From assembly GCF_008728835.1 (NCBI RefSeq), contig NZ_CP042582.1, positions 2,755,001 to 2,819,000 on the forward strand: a stretch of DNA of 64,000 bases, read 5' to 3'. A program made the translations under genes and the position numbers. Numbering within the stretch: position 1 is the first letter of the stretch; every line of letters begins with the position of its first letter. Of the stretch, positions 47,591 through 56,779 are shown one piece after another. The stretch is from Hypericibacter adhaerens. Its GTDB lineage: Bacteria; Pseudomonadota; Alphaproteobacteria; Dongiales; Dongiaceae. The notes under the pieces are model-generated. The model saw nothing but the letters and a program-made list of their open reading frames with translations, did not search any database and was not told where the DNA came from.

Positions 47591-48000
47591 GCGAGGAGCT
47601 CTATCACGAGAAGCTGGTCGACCGGGCACAGGCCGGCCGCGCGAAAGGCCGCCTCGATCAGCCCGACAAGACCGCCACGCTCGACAACCCGCTCTGCGGC
47701 GACCGGGTCACGATCGATCTCAAGCTGGCCGACGGCAAGGTGCTCGCGGCCGGCCACCGCACCCGCGGCTGCCTGCTCTGCGAGGCCGCCGCGGCCCTGA
47801 TCGTGGAGAAGGCCCCGGGCAACGTCCCTGCCGCCCTGCTCCCGCTCGCCGACACCGTCCGCCAATTCCTGCAAAAGAACGGCCCGGCGCCCGCCGGCTG
47901 GCCCGCGATCGAGGAATTCTCGCCCGTGCGGACGGTCAAGAGCCGGCAAGATTGCGTGCTGCTCCCGTTTCGCGCGCTGGCTCAGGCTCTCTCGTCATAG
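47587..48000 (+). CDS. SufU/IscU-like sulfur-acceptor or scaffold protein
   Basis: This 137-residue protein is related to SufU/IscU by NPLCGD (C37, D39), GCLLC (C62, C65) and a distal C123 in KSRQDCVLLPFRAL. SufU proteins bind zinc and accept sulfur from SufS, and others act as Fe-S scaffolds. Coupled to the desulfurase by a 4-bp overlap, it is probably its sulfur acceptor. It is the last gene of the unit. Confidence 0.85.
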   Translation: MSEELYHEKLVDRAQAGRAKGRLDQPDKTATLDNPLCGDRVTIDLKLADGKVLAAGHRTRGCLLCEAAAALIVEKAPGNVPAALLPLADTVRQFLQKNGPAPAGWPAIEEFSPVRTVKSRQDCVLLPFRALAQALSS

Positions 48001-48161
48001 CCGGGCGCGAACCAGGTTTCGCCGAAGCGGTTCTCCCGCCGGCTCGAGGCTGCTAGAAAGAGCGCTCCCGTGGGCACCGTCCCATCGATCCCACCGGGAG
48101 ACAGGAGCGTTCCGGCACCGTCCGTATCGCCATCCGCGTCCTCCCTCACCGAGGTCATGCG

Positions 48162-48539
48162 ATGAGCGCGAATTCCGATCACGGCATTCGGTTCGGACGG
48201 ATTGCGGCCATGCTTCCCGTCCGGGACATCCGGAAAGCCCAGGACTTCTATGTCGGCGTGCTGGGCTTCACCAAAACCTTCGAGAACGGCAATCCCGTCG
48301 GCTTCGTGATCCTGAAGCGGGACCAGGCCGAGCTGCATCTCACGCTTCAGCCCGGCCACAAGCCCGCGCCCTTCAACGTCGCCCATATGATGGTCCATGA
48401 CGTCGATGCGCTTCACGCGATCTGCCAGCGCCAAGGCTTGCGCATCATCAAGAAGCTGCAGAACAAGGATTATGGCCTGAGGGCCTTCGTCTTCGAGGAC
48501 CCCGACGGCAACCGTATCGATGTCGGCCAGCCGCTCTGA
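48162..48539 (+). CDS. VOC/glyoxalase-fold protein
   Basis: This 125-residue protein has a single vicinal-oxygen-chelate domain: AAMLPVRDIRKAQDFYVGVLGF at the start and FVFEDPDGNRIDVGQP at the end. Such proteins are bleomycin-binding, glyoxalase or dioxygenase relatives; catalytic identity cannot be assigned. It is convergent with the EamA transporter (61-bp gap). Confidence 0.85.
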   Translation: MSANSDHGIRFGRIAAMLPVRDIRKAQDFYVGVLGFTKTFENGNPVGFVILKRDQAELHLTLQPGHKPAPFNVAHMMVHDVDALHAICQRQGLRIIKKLQNKDYGLRAFVFEDPDGNRIDVGQPL

Positions 48540-48600
48540 CCGCCGGGGGCGACAGGTCGATATCGCGGCGCCGGCTGACCCGCTTCGCGCGTGAAGCGGG

Positions 48601-49596
48601 TCAGCGCCGGTCCGCCATCGTCGCGAAGAACACGCCCACGATCACCAGCAGCGCCGCCACGACGTCGAGCCCGGACAGCGGCTCGGCCAGGATCGCCACC
48701 GCCAGCAGGATCGTGATGATCGGGCTCAAGGTGCCGATCATGGAATTGGCCTGGGCCGAGATCCGGTGCAGGGCCGCGTTCATGAAGAAGGAGGGCATGA
48801 TCGTGCCGCCGATCGCCAGCGCCACGCCCAGCATCCAGAGATGGGGGGTCAAGGCGAGCTGGCCGACGGGGTGGGTCAGCAGGAACTGGGCGATCACCAC
48901 GACCGAGGCGGCGCTCATCGCCACGCAGGTGAAGAGACGCGGCCCCATCTGCACGATGACGGTCTTGGCGAGAAGCTGATAGAGCGCGAAGGAGACACCG
49001 GCCGCCAGCACGAAGCCCGCGCCTAGCGCCGCATCCTCGCCCTGCACCGACAGGTCCCGCAGGAACAGCAGCAGCAGCCCGCCATAGCTGACCGTGAAAG
49101 CGGCGAGCGACTTGAGCTTGATCGGCTGGCGGAAGAAGGCCGCGCCGAACAGCATCACGAAGAAGGGATAGGTGAAGAGGATCAGCCGCTCGAGCTGCGC
49201 CGAGATCAGCTCGAGCCCCTTGAAGTCGAGGACGCTCGACAGCCAGTAGCCGATGGCGCCGACCATGGCGGCGCGGAAAGCCAGCGTGCCGCTGAGACGG
49301 TCGAAGGGCCCGCGCTGCGAGGGTAGCAGCGCATGGAGGCCGATCGCCAGATAGACCGGCAGGGACAGGATCATCCGCACCGCCAGCAGCGTCTCGGCAT
49401 CCACCCCGTCCGCATAGGCGAGCTTCACGATGATCGCCTTGGTGGCGAAGAGCGTGGCGCCGCTGCAGGCAAGGCCGTAGCCGACCCACGGCACCTTGCC
49501 GGCCGGGGCGCGCGAAGACGGCGCCGAAACGGATGCGGGTTCCGCAGAAGCAGAACCCGGGCTCGGGATGGCGGAGGAGGTCACGCGATCATTCAT
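48601..49596 (-). CDS. EamA-family (DMT) transporter
   Basis: This 331-residue inner-membrane protein has about ten membrane segments in two EamA repeats (VGYGLACSGATLFATKAIIV at the N-terminus and MNAALHRISAQANSMIGTL near the C-terminus). A Ser/Pro/Ala-rich tail of about 35 residues precedes the first helix. Probable small-metabolite exporter; substrate unknown. Confidence 0.87.
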   Translation of the reverse strand: MNDRVTSSAIPSPGSASAEPASVSAPSSRAPAGKVPWVGYGLACSGATLFATKAIIVKLAYADGVDAETLLAVRMILSLPVYLAIGLHALLPSQRGPFDRLSGTLAFRAAMVGAIGYWLSSVLDFKGLELISAQLERLILFTYPFFVMLFGAAFFRQPIKLKSLAAFTVSYGGLLLLFLRDLSVQGEDAALGAGFVLAAGVSFALYQLLAKTVIVQMGPRLFTCVAMSAASVVVIAQFLLTHPVGQLALTPHLWMLGVALAIGGTIMPSFFMNAALHRISAQANSMIGTLSPIITILLAVAILAEPLSGLDVVAALLVIVGVFFATMADRR

Positions 49597-49890
49597 GGCT
49601 TCGGGCGGAGCTGAGGTCCCGGGAACGATCGCGAAGGAAGGAGGGAGAGGATCCGGCCCCCGCGAGCTTTCGCGAGACCGGATGAAGACGTCAGACGATC
49701 AAACGCCGTTCCGGCCGCGCGCGGCGGTAAGAAGCGAAAGCTGCCAAATTCGGCCGAGGAGAACGGATCGGGTCATGGGGCAAAGCGATAACACGGGGCT
49801 GGGAGACAAGGCCATGCCTTTCCCGCGCATCTGGTCTTCGGAAATGCGCAGCTTTTCCTTTCCCAAGCCGAGGCGAGGGTTGAATCCCTG

Positions 49891-50289
49891 CTACTCCCCC
49901 GCTTCCTTCGCCAGCTCCCGCTCGCGGAAGGCGAGGAAGCTGCGGACCGCGGTGAGGCCGTCGCTTTCGCACCAGATACGATGGCCGCCGAGGCTGTGAT
50001 CCAGATACTGGTAGTCGGCGCGCACCGCGGCCCAGACGCGGATGCGCCACTCGATCGCCGGCGGCAGCTCGCTCCAGGCGCGCAGGAAGCGGACCTTGCG
50101 GCGGAACCCGTCCTTCACCTCCTCGCTGACCAGGCCGCAATATTCGATGACGTTGGCGCCGTAATAGGTGTCGCGCCAGGCGGCATATTGCTGATCCCGT
50201 TCCGAGGAGCCGGCCTCGGCCCGGGCGAAGGTCGCGCCGGCCAGCACCGCGGCCAGCAAGAGGAGAAGCAGGCGATTCCGGCTGATCAT
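49891..50289 (-). CDS. Exported hypothetical protein
   Basis: This 132-residue protein has a signal peptide (LLLLLLAAVLAGATFARA). The mature part has two cysteines (IEYCGLVSEEV; HRIWCESDGL) and several Trp/Tyr/Arg residues. I recognise no family. The ATG at 50289 is the only start giving a signal peptide; the upstream open frame is a shadow of the lipoprotein gene. The 294 bp to the left hold nothing I can support. Confidence 0.75.
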   Translation of the reverse strand: MISRNRLLLLLLAAVLAGATFARAEAGSSERDQQYAAWRDTYYGANVIEYCGLVSEEVKDGFRRKVRFLRAWSELPPAIEWRIRVWAAVRADYQYLDHSLGGHRIWCESDGLTAVRSFLAFRERELAKEAGE

Positions 50290-50472
50290 GCGCCCGAGTG
50301 TGGGACCGGTTCCCGCCTCTGGCAATCCCGCAGCGCCGCCCGCGCCCTTGCCAAGGCGGGCCCGGCGGCGCAGGCTCGGAGCCGGGGCTCGGGATTCGAG
50401 ATTGGGGATTCGGGGACCCGAGTGGGGCTTGGCTGGCACCGGCAGGGATTTCCTTCCGCGAGCGTCATTCCC

Positions 50473-51135
50473 ATGAACCGCCACCTGATCATCGGGGCCG
50501 GCCTGCTCGGCCTGGGCCTGTGGGGCTGTGCCGAGATGGCGGAGAGCCATGTCGCCTACATGCTCCAGCGTCAGCCGACGCGCGCGGCGCTGCAGGTCTG
50601 CCATGGCGGCAGTTGCAAGGTGGAGACCATCGCCGTCCTCGACGACGCCGCCTGGAACCAGGTGCTGGCGCAGTTCCAGCCGCCGTCCGCGAACGCGGAG
50701 ATCGAGCGCATGCGGGTGGGCCAGACCATCGGCCTGCTCGAGCGGCTGGTGGCGCCGCAGGCGGGCACGGCCAGCGATGCCGGCGCCAATGCGCGGGCGC
50801 GCGACCAGGACACCCAGCTCGATTGCGTGGACGAGGCCGTCAACACCACCGACTATCTGCGGCTGCTCGCGGCCAACGGCCTGCTGCGCTTCCACGATGT
50901 CGGCCTGCCGGTCCACCGCGGCGGGTTCATCGATTCCCACAACACCGCGACCATGCGCGACCGCGCGACCGGCATCGAATACGCGGTCGAATCCTATTTC
51001 TACCCGAACGGCGTTCCCGCGGCCGTCCTCACCCTGGCCGACTGGCGCGCCGGCTGGGATCCGCGCGAGCCGGTCTGGGACGATCTCACCCATCGCCTCT
51101 GGGCGATGCAGAACGGCATCGCCGCCTCGAACTAG
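50473..51135 (+). CDS. Lipoprotein, member A of a tandem paralogous pair
   Basis: This 220-residue protein has lipobox LWGC (GLGLWGCAEMAES). Shared features with the next gene: CHGGSCKVET, IGLLERLVAPQAGT, TQLDCVDEAVN and HRGGFIDSHNTATMRDRATG, then YAVESYFYPNGVPA and W-x-AGWDP. The invariant Cys-Asp-Glu (LDCVDE), His (SHNTA) and Asp (RD) are reminiscent of a papain- or transglutaminase-like fold, but this is speculative. Function unknown; probably an envelope protein. Confidence 0.8.
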   Translation: MNRHLIIGAGLLGLGLWGCAEMAESHVAYMLQRQPTRAALQVCHGGSCKVETIAVLDDAAWNQVLAQFQPPSANAEIERMRVGQTIGLLERLVAPQAGTASDAGANARARDQDTQLDCVDEAVNTTDYLRLLAANGLLRFHDVGLPVHRGGFIDSHNTATMRDRATGIEYAVESYFYPNGVPAAVLTLADWRAGWDPREPVWDDLTHRLWAMQNGIAASN

Positions 51136-51262
51136 CCGCCCGGCCGTCGCCGTCCCGCCGCCACCTTGTCCTCGGGCCGGCGCGGCCCACCTTTGACTTA
51201 TCGGCGACCGCCGCCGGCAGACAGAACCGGCCTTCAGATCGGCACACCGCTCGGCATACCGC

Positions 51263-51940
51263 ATGGCACACCGCTCACCTGTTCCCCCGCTTGCACTCCC
51301 CCTCTTCCTGCTCATTTTCCTGCTTCTCTTCGGCTGCAGCAGCCTCGAGGAGCATCGCGTCGGCGGCCTGGTCGAGCATGCGCCGACCCCCGCCGCCTTC
51401 CGGGTCTGCCATGGCAGCAACTGCCATATCGAGACCCCCGTCACGCTGACGGCCGGCGACTGGGCGCGGGTACGTGCCCAGTTCCAGCCGGCGCCCGCAA
51501 CGGCGCTCGACGAGCTGCGCCGGATCTCCTCCGCCGTCGGCCTGATGGAGCGGCTGGTGGCGCCGCAGGCCGGCACGGGAAAGGATGTCGGCCGCAATCT
51601 CGCCGTCGCCGATCAATCGACCCAGCTCGACTGCGTCGACGAGGCGGTGAACAGCTCCACCTATCTCCATATGTTCGCCGATGACGGCCTGCTGCGCTTC
51701 GTCGGCGTGGAGGCGCCGGCCCACCGGGGCGGCGTGATCCTGGCGCACAACACCGCCGTGGTGCGCGACCTCGCGACCGGCCAGCGCTATGCCGTCGATT
51801 CCTGGTTCTACGACAATGGCGCGCCCGCGGTCATCCTGCCGCTGCAGACCTGGCTCGCCGGCTGGGAACCGGGCGACAGCGCGCCGACGGTCGCCGCGAA
51901 CACGCCGACCGCGATCCAGTCGGGGGCTGCCGTGCCGTAG
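51263..51940 (+). CDS. Lipoprotein, member B of a tandem paralogous pair
   Basis: This 225-residue protein has a longer, more hydrophobic signal peptide and lipobox LFGC. It repeats the conserved blocks of the previous gene: CHGSNCHIET, VGLMERLVAPQAGTG, TQLDCVDEAVN, HRGGVILAHNTAVVRDLATG, then YAVDSWFYDNGAPA and WLAGWEPGD. The N- and C-terminal ends differ. It is a tandem duplication followed by divergence; 127 bp separate the two. Confidence 0.8.
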   Translation: MAHRSPVPPLALPLFLLIFLLLFGCSSLEEHRVGGLVEHAPTPAAFRVCHGSNCHIETPVTLTAGDWARVRAQFQPAPATALDELRRISSAVGLMERLVAPQAGTGKDVGRNLAVADQSTQLDCVDEAVNSSTYLHMFADDGLLRFVGVEAPAHRGGVILAHNTAVVRDLATGQRYAVDSWFYDNGAPAVILPLQTWLAGWEPGDSAPTVAANTPTAIQSGAAVP

Positions 51941-52014
51941 AAAGCGCTTCGCAGGGCAATCGCGCCGGCGATCTGATACGATCGACCGGCGAACAGCCCA
52001 GGGAGCTCTCATCC

Positions 52015-52764
52015 GTGTCCGACCAACCGCCCCGCCTGGCCGTGCTCATCGATGCCGAGAACGCGCAGGCCGCACTCTTGAACGAGCTCTTCGCCGAGAT
52101 CGCCAAGTATGGCGTGGCCAGCGTGAAGCGCGCCTATGGCGACTTCACCAGTTCGCATCTCAACCCTTGGAAGGCGGCTCTGCTGAAGCACTCGATCAAG
52201 CCGGTCCAGCAGTTCAACAACACCGTGCGGAAGAATGCGAGCGACATCGCCCTGGTCATCGATGCCATGGACCTGGTGCATTCGAAGCGCTTCGACGGCT
52301 TCTGCCTCGTCTCCAGCGACAGCGATTTCACCGGCCTGGCCAGCCGCATCCGCGAAGAGGGGTTGACCGTCTATGGGATCGGCGAAAAGAAAACGCCGTC
52401 TTCCTTCGTCGAAGCCTGCGACAAGTTCATCTATACCGAGAACCTCAAGAGCGCCGCGAAGACATCCCCCAGGAAGGACACCGCCCCGGGGCCGAAGAAA
52501 GCCGCGCTGCCGCCGGAGATCCTCGCGGCCCTGCAGGACACCGTGGATTCCGCCAGCGACGAATCCGGATGGGCCCATCTCGGGCGCGTGGGCCGGATTC
52601 TCGGCAGCCGGTTGCCCGACTTCGACACCCGCAGCTATGGCCAGAAGACGCTCACGGCGCTGCTCGAAGCGAGTGACGATTTCGAGCTTCAGCGGCGCGG
52701 CCCGAAGGGCGGGCGCCAGGATATCGTGGTGCGCGTGAAGCCCAAGCGCCACGCCGGTCCCTAG
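52015..52764 (+). CDS. NYN-domain (LabA/PIN-like) putative RNase with OST-HTH/LOTUS domain
   Basis: The protein has 249 residues. The NYN nuclease fold has acidic residues in AVLIDAENA, DIALVIDAMDL and VSSDSDFTGLA, which can bind metal. The C-terminal part (about 165-235; PEILAALQDTVDSASDESGW, LGRVGRILGSRLPDFDTRSY, LLEASDDFEL) is an OST-HTH/LOTUS-type RNA-binding domain. Likely acts on RNA. The GTG start at 52015 is the best fit; no strong ribosome site. Confidence 0.85.
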   Translation: MSDQPPRLAVLIDAENAQAALLNELFAEIAKYGVASVKRAYGDFTSSHLNPWKAALLKHSIKPVQQFNNTVRKNASDIALVIDAMDLVHSKRFDGFCLVSSDSDFTGLASRIREEGLTVYGIGEKKTPSSFVEACDKFIYTENLKSAAKTSPRKDTAPGPKKAALPPEILAALQDTVDSASDESGWAHLGRVGRILGSRLPDFDTRSYGQKTLTALLEASDDFELQRRGPKGGRQDIVVRVKPKRHAGP

Positions 52765-52926
52765 AAACGGCGAATTTTGCCGCGGTTTTTTCCGCCGCTT
52801 TGCATGATTGCCTATCTGCAGCCGCTCTGAAAGACTGGCGCGCTTTCTTTCACCGCAGCGCTGCCAGGACGCTCCCGTCTGTCCTGCGACAAGCCTGCCA
52901 TCGGCCAGGCCCGCAAAGGAACTCTC

Positions 52927-53883
52927 ATGAAGCTGATCGATCAATCGCAAGTGAAAACCATCGCCGTCCTCGGCACCGGCCTGATCGGTGCCGGCTGGAC
53001 CGCCTGGTACCTGTCGCGCGGCTTCACCGTGCGCGCCAGCGACGCCGATCCGAAGCGCGAGGCGTTCCTGCGCAATTTCGTGAAGGAGGCCTGGCCGCTC
53101 CTGAAGCCGCTCGGCATGGTCGCGAACGCCGATCCCGGCCGCCTGACCTTCCATGCCGATCCGGCCGAGGCCGCGCGCGGTTCGGACTTCGTGCAGGAGA
53201 ACGTGTTCGAGCGGCTCGACCTCAAGCAGAACGTGCTGGCCGCGGTCGATGCCGTGCTGCCGCCCGACCGCGTCATCGCCTCCTCGACCTCGAGCTACCC
53301 GCCGAGCGATCTCCAGGCCAAGTGCAAGCATGCCGAGCGGGTCGTGGTCGGCCATCCCTTCAACCCGCCGCACCTGATCCCGCTGGTCGAGGTCGTCGGC
53401 GGCCGCAAGACGGATCCCGCCGCGGTCGACTGGTCGATGGCCTTCTATGACGGGATCGGCAAGAAGGCGATCCTGCTCAAGAAGGAGATCGTCGGCCACT
53501 ACGTCAACCGCGTGCAGGAAGCGATCTTCCGCGAGATGGTGCATTGCGTCGCCGAGGGCATCGTCAGCGTCGAGGATGCCGATATCGGCGTGGCCTACGG
53601 CCCCGGCCTGCGCTGGGCCTTCATGGGACCGGCCTTCACCTACCACATGGCGGGCGGCCCCGGCGGGCTCGCCTACAGCTTCGATCATTTCGGCCCCGAC
53701 ATCGAGAAGAACTGGGCCGATCTCGGCAATCCGAAGCTCACGCCCGAGCTGATGAAGACCTTCATCGAGGGCACCAAGGCCGAGACCGGCGGCAAGAGCT
53801 ATCCCGAGCTCGCCGCCTGGCGCGACCAGTGCCTGGTGGCGATCCAGGGCGCCCTGGAGCAGGTCGCGAAGAAGAAAGGCTGA
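52927..53883 (+). CDS. 3-hydroxyacyl-CoA dehydrogenase-family oxidoreductase (carnitine/gulonate dehydrogenase-like)
   Basis: This 318-residue NAD-dependent enzyme has a Rossmann GTGLIGAGW (residues about 16-24), an acidic dinucleotide-selecting Asp (ASDADP), SSTSSYPPSDL, HPFNPPHLIPLVEVVGG and NRVQEAI in the C-terminal domain. Size and motifs match the single-domain HCDH relatives such as L-carnitine dehydrogenase and L-gulonate dehydrogenase rather than fatty-acid oxidation FadB. Substrate unproven. Only 2 bp separate it from the following gene, which has its own ribosome site in GAGG. Confidence 0.85.
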   Translation: MKLIDQSQVKTIAVLGTGLIGAGWTAWYLSRGFTVRASDADPKREAFLRNFVKEAWPLLKPLGMVANADPGRLTFHADPAEAARGSDFVQENVFERLDLKQNVLAAVDAVLPPDRVIASSTSSYPPSDLQAKCKHAERVVVGHPFNPPHLIPLVEVVGGRKTDPAAVDWSMAFYDGIGKKAILLKKEIVGHYVNRVQEAIFREMVHCVAEGIVSVEDADIGVAYGPGLRWAFMGPAFTYHMAGGPGGLAYSFDHFGPDIEKNWADLGNPKLTPELMKTFIEGTKAETGGKSYPELAAWRDQCLVAIQGALEQVAKKKG

Positions 53884-53885
53884 GG

Positions 53886-54728
53886 ATGACGATCGAGACC
53901 ATCAGCGAGCATCGCTGCTTCGGCGGCGTCCAGGGCTTCTATCGCCATGCCTCGAGCGCCTGCGCCGGGCCGATGCGCTTCTCGGTCTACCGCCCGCCGC
54001 AAGCCGCGCGCGGCCATGTGCCGACGCTGTTCTACCTGGCGGGCCTGACCTGCACCGAAGAGACCTTCATGATCAAGGCGGGCGCCCAGCGGCTCGCTTC
54101 CGAGCTCGGCCTCATCCTGGTGGCGCCCGACACCAGCCCGCGCGAGCCGCGCCTGCCGGGCGACGATGCGGACTGGGATTTCGGGCTGGGCGCCGGCTTC
54201 TATCTCGACGCGACCCAGGCGCCCTGGTCGGCCCATTACCGCATGCACGATTATGTCTCGCGCGAGCTGCCCGAGCTGGTGGCGAAGCATTTCCCTGCCG
54301 ATCCGAAGCGCTTCGGCATCTTCGGCCATTCGATGGGCGGCCATGGGGCCCTGGTGCTGGGCCTGCGCCACCCCCACCGCTTCCGCTCGCTCTCGGCCTT
54401 CGCCCCGATCTCGAGCCCGTCGCAGGTGCCCTGGGGCATCAAGGCTTTCACCAACTATCTCGGGCCCGATCGCGCGGCGTGGGCCGAATGGGACGCCAAT
54501 GCCCTGGTGCGCCGGCGCGCCTACGGTCGCCCGATCCTGATCGACCAGGGTCTCGCCGACAAATTCCTCGAGGTGCAGCTCAAGCCCGAGCTCTTCGAGG
54601 CCGCCTGCAAGGCCGCCGGCCAGCCCCTGATGCTGCGCCGGCACGAAGGCTACGATCACGGCTATTATTTCATCGAGAGCTTCATCGAGGACCATCTCCG
54701 CCACCACGCGGCCGCGTTGGTGGGGTGA
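53886..54728 (+). CDS. fghA: S-formylglutathione hydrolase
   Basis: This 280-residue alpha/beta hydrolase hydrolyses S-formylglutathione to formate and glutathione in the glutathione-dependent formaldehyde detoxification route. The nucleophile is in GHSMGGHGA, with the acid in DQGLADKFL and His in RRHEGYDHGYYF. LAGLTCTEETFMIKAGAQR is the family hallmark. Its usual partner, glutathione-dependent formaldehyde dehydrogenase, is not in the window; the upstream dehydrogenase is of a different family. Confidence 0.93.
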   Translation: MTIETISEHRCFGGVQGFYRHASSACAGPMRFSVYRPPQAARGHVPTLFYLAGLTCTEETFMIKAGAQRLASELGLILVAPDTSPREPRLPGDDADWDFGLGAGFYLDATQAPWSAHYRMHDYVSRELPELVAKHFPADPKRFGIFGHSMGGHGALVLGLRHPHRFRSLSAFAPISSPSQVPWGIKAFTNYLGPDRAAWAEWDANALVRRRAYGRPILIDQGLADKFLEVQLKPELFEAACKAAGQPLMLRRHEGYDHGYYFIESFIEDHLRHHAAALVG

Positions 54729-54849
54729 GAGGTTACGCAAAGGCAGCCACGAATGATCAACTTCTCCTCTCGCGGAAGGCGAGGGCATCCGCACATCTGA
54801 CTCTACAGGCATGGTATTTTCGGCTGTATTCGAGCTGTTGCCCCTTGCC

Positions 54850-54929
54850 GTCATCCCCGCGAAAGCGGGGATCCATTTCAAAGCTTGGCGGCCTGGATCA
54901 CGATGGATCCCCGCTTTCGCGGGGATGAC
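54850..54929. repeat. Dispersed inverted repeat, copy 1
   Basis: Perfect 25-bp arms, GTCATCCCCGCGAAAGCGG plus GGATCC, at 54850-54874 and inverted at 54905-54929, with a 30-nt spacer. Each arm is itself a small hairpin (CCCCGC-GAAA-GCGGGG). A related copy lies at 57321-57399. Common non-coding mobile or REP-type element in proteobacteria. Confidence 0.9.
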
Positions 54930-55013
54930 GAACGAGTGAGCAAGCCCGGTCTTGGATACGTGCATATTTCCTGGTTGCGGAAGGGGCGCAGGAAACTTTG
55001 GCGATGAAGCTTC

Positions 55014-55937
55014 ATGGACGACGAGGTCTATAGCAGCCAGCTGATCAGCCGCGAGGCGCTGCGATCGCTGTCGCGGCGCAGCGATGGGCCGGGACTGCTT
55101 CACCTTGGGCTGCATCTGGCGCTCATCCTCGCCCTCCTCGCGCTCGCGATCTCGCTCCGCGGCTCGCTCTGGCAGATCCCGGCGCTCTGGGCCGAGGGCG
55201 TCGCGCTCGTGTTCCTGTTCGCGCCATTGCACGAGACCATCCACCGCACGGCCTTCCGGCAGCGCTGGCTCAACGAGGCGGTCGCCTGGCTCTGCGGCGC
55301 GGTGCTGATGCTGCCGCCCGAATATTTCCGCTGCTTCCACTTCGCCCATCACCGGCACACGCAGGATCCCGCGCGCGATCCGGAGCTGGCCTCGCCCAAG
55401 CCGCGTACCCTGCCGGGCTGGCTCTGGTATCTGTCGGGCCTGCCCTACTGGATCGCGGAGCTCAAGGTCACGCTGCGCCAGGCGCTGGGCCGCGCGGACG
55501 AAGCCTTCATCCCAGCGCGCTCGAAGCCCCGCGTGGTGGCGGAGGCGCGCATCCTCTGGACCGTCTATCTGGCGCTCGCGGTCGGCTCGGTGGCCTTTCG
55601 CAGCGAGGCTCTCCTGCTCTATGGCGTGGCGCCGCTGCTGCTGGGCCAGCCCGCCTTGCGCGCCTATCTGATGGCCGAGCATACCGGCTGCGCCTTCGGG
55701 CCCGACATGCTGGCCAACTCGCGCACCACCCGCACCAACGCCCTGGTGCGCTTCCTGGCCTGGAACATGCCCTACCATGCCGAGCATCACGGCTGGCCCG
55801 CGGTTCCCTTCCATGCGCTGCCCGCGCTCCATCGGCTGGCGGCGCAGGGCCTGCGTTGCCGCGGCGACGGTTATGCCGCGGTGGTCAGGAATATCCTCTC
55901 CTCGCCCGACCAGGCGCCCCCGCCCGTCGCTGCCTGA
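55014..55937 (+). CDS. Fatty-acid desaturase-family membrane protein
   Basis: This 307-residue integral-membrane di-iron enzyme has histidine boxes HETIH (about residue 73), HFAHHRH (about 109) and HAEHH (about 258), the set required to bind two iron ions. Hydrophobic segments lie at 30-70 and 180-210. Similar proteins act on fatty acids or on carotenoid/other lipids. No other lipid gene is adjacent. The start is an ATG shortly after the repeat region. Confidence 0.85.
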   Translation: MDDEVYSSQLISREALRSLSRRSDGPGLLHLGLHLALILALLALAISLRGSLWQIPALWAEGVALVFLFAPLHETIHRTAFRQRWLNEAVAWLCGAVLMLPPEYFRCFHFAHHRHTQDPARDPELASPKPRTLPGWLWYLSGLPYWIAELKVTLRQALGRADEAFIPARSKPRVVAEARILWTVYLALAVGSVAFRSEALLLYGVAPLLLGQPALRAYLMAEHTGCAFGPDMLANSRTTRTNALVRFLAWNMPYHAEHHGWPAVPFHALPALHRLAAQGLRCRGDGYAAVVRNILSSPDQAPPPVAA

Positions 55938-56000
55938 AAATTGCGGCCATTGCGGCCCTTTTTCGGCGCGATAGGACCTCGGTCCACCACACGAATAAAT

Positions 56001-56037
56001 TCCGCTTCATCGGCGATTAAAGTCCGCTTCACCGGCG
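56001..56037 (+). repeat. Short direct repeat upstream of the cold-shock gene
   Basis: TCCGCTTCATCGGCG (56001-56015) and TCCGCTTCACCGGCG (56023-56037) differ at one base with a 22-bp period. They lie about 190 bp before the cold-shock start, so could be regulator sites or part of its leader RNA. Confidence 0.5.
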
Positions 56038-56225
56038 GCTTCGCAGTTGCGGGAGCGACAGGCCCGCTTGCAATTCGGCCCCCCGCCCTCCAATCTAGGC
56101 GGGCTGTGCGGAAGGTCGCTTGGCCTTTCTCGCCGCCAAAGGGTGTGCCCATGGCTGGCCAGAGCCGAGGCACGCCGGCTTACCGAAATTCCTCTGGCAC
56201 ATGGGACGGAAATAGAGCGGTGCCA

Positions 56226-56531
56226 ATGAGCGATTATCAGGGAGACGGCGGAGACGTCCGCGAAGTCCGGGGGAAGATCAAGTGGTTCCGTGCGGACAAG
56301 GGCTATGGCTTCGTGACGCCGGCGGATGGTTCGTCTGACGTGTTCCTTCACATCTCGGCGTTGAAAGATGCCGGGTTGCAGGACGCGCCGGAAGGATCGT
56401 CGATCCATTGCGAGGTGGGCCAGGGCCGCAAGGGGATTCAAGTCCTGCGGATCATCAGCCTCGACACCAGCACGGCGACGGCAAGGCCGCCACGGCGGCC
56501 CTCGATGCCACCACGCATGTCGGATCATTGA
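56226..56531 (+). CDS. Cold-shock-domain protein
   Basis: This 101-residue protein has a cold-shock domain with RNP1 KGYGFVTP and RNP2 DVFLHISAL, so it binds single-stranded nucleic acid. The domain occupies residues 10-75; a basic Pro/Arg-rich tail follows. The ATG at 56226 was chosen because the domain starts shortly after; an open frame extends upstream without sense. The 288-bp leader is compatible with thermosensing, as in other csp genes. Confidence 0.87.
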   Translation: MSDYQGDGGDVREVRGKIKWFRADKGYGFVTPADGSSDVFLHISALKDAGLQDAPEGSSIHCEVGQGRKGIQVLRIISLDTSTATARPPRRPSMPPRMSDH

Positions 56532-56779
56532 TCCGGTCGGGATGACGACCGAGGCCACGACGGCGAGGATGTGAAGGGCGGGCGACCGCGAGCGCGTCTT
56601 GCGGATCGAGGATGAGGACGCGGAACGGGCGGTGACGGAGGCGGCGGGATCGAGCGCCGGCCCTCGAAAGGATGATGTTGCGCAGTGGAATTTTCCTGTC
56701 GCTGCGGTCAAGATGCTCATCCCGACCGCCATCCTCCAGACCAACCTATCCATTCAATGACGGATACCACGACAGAGCA

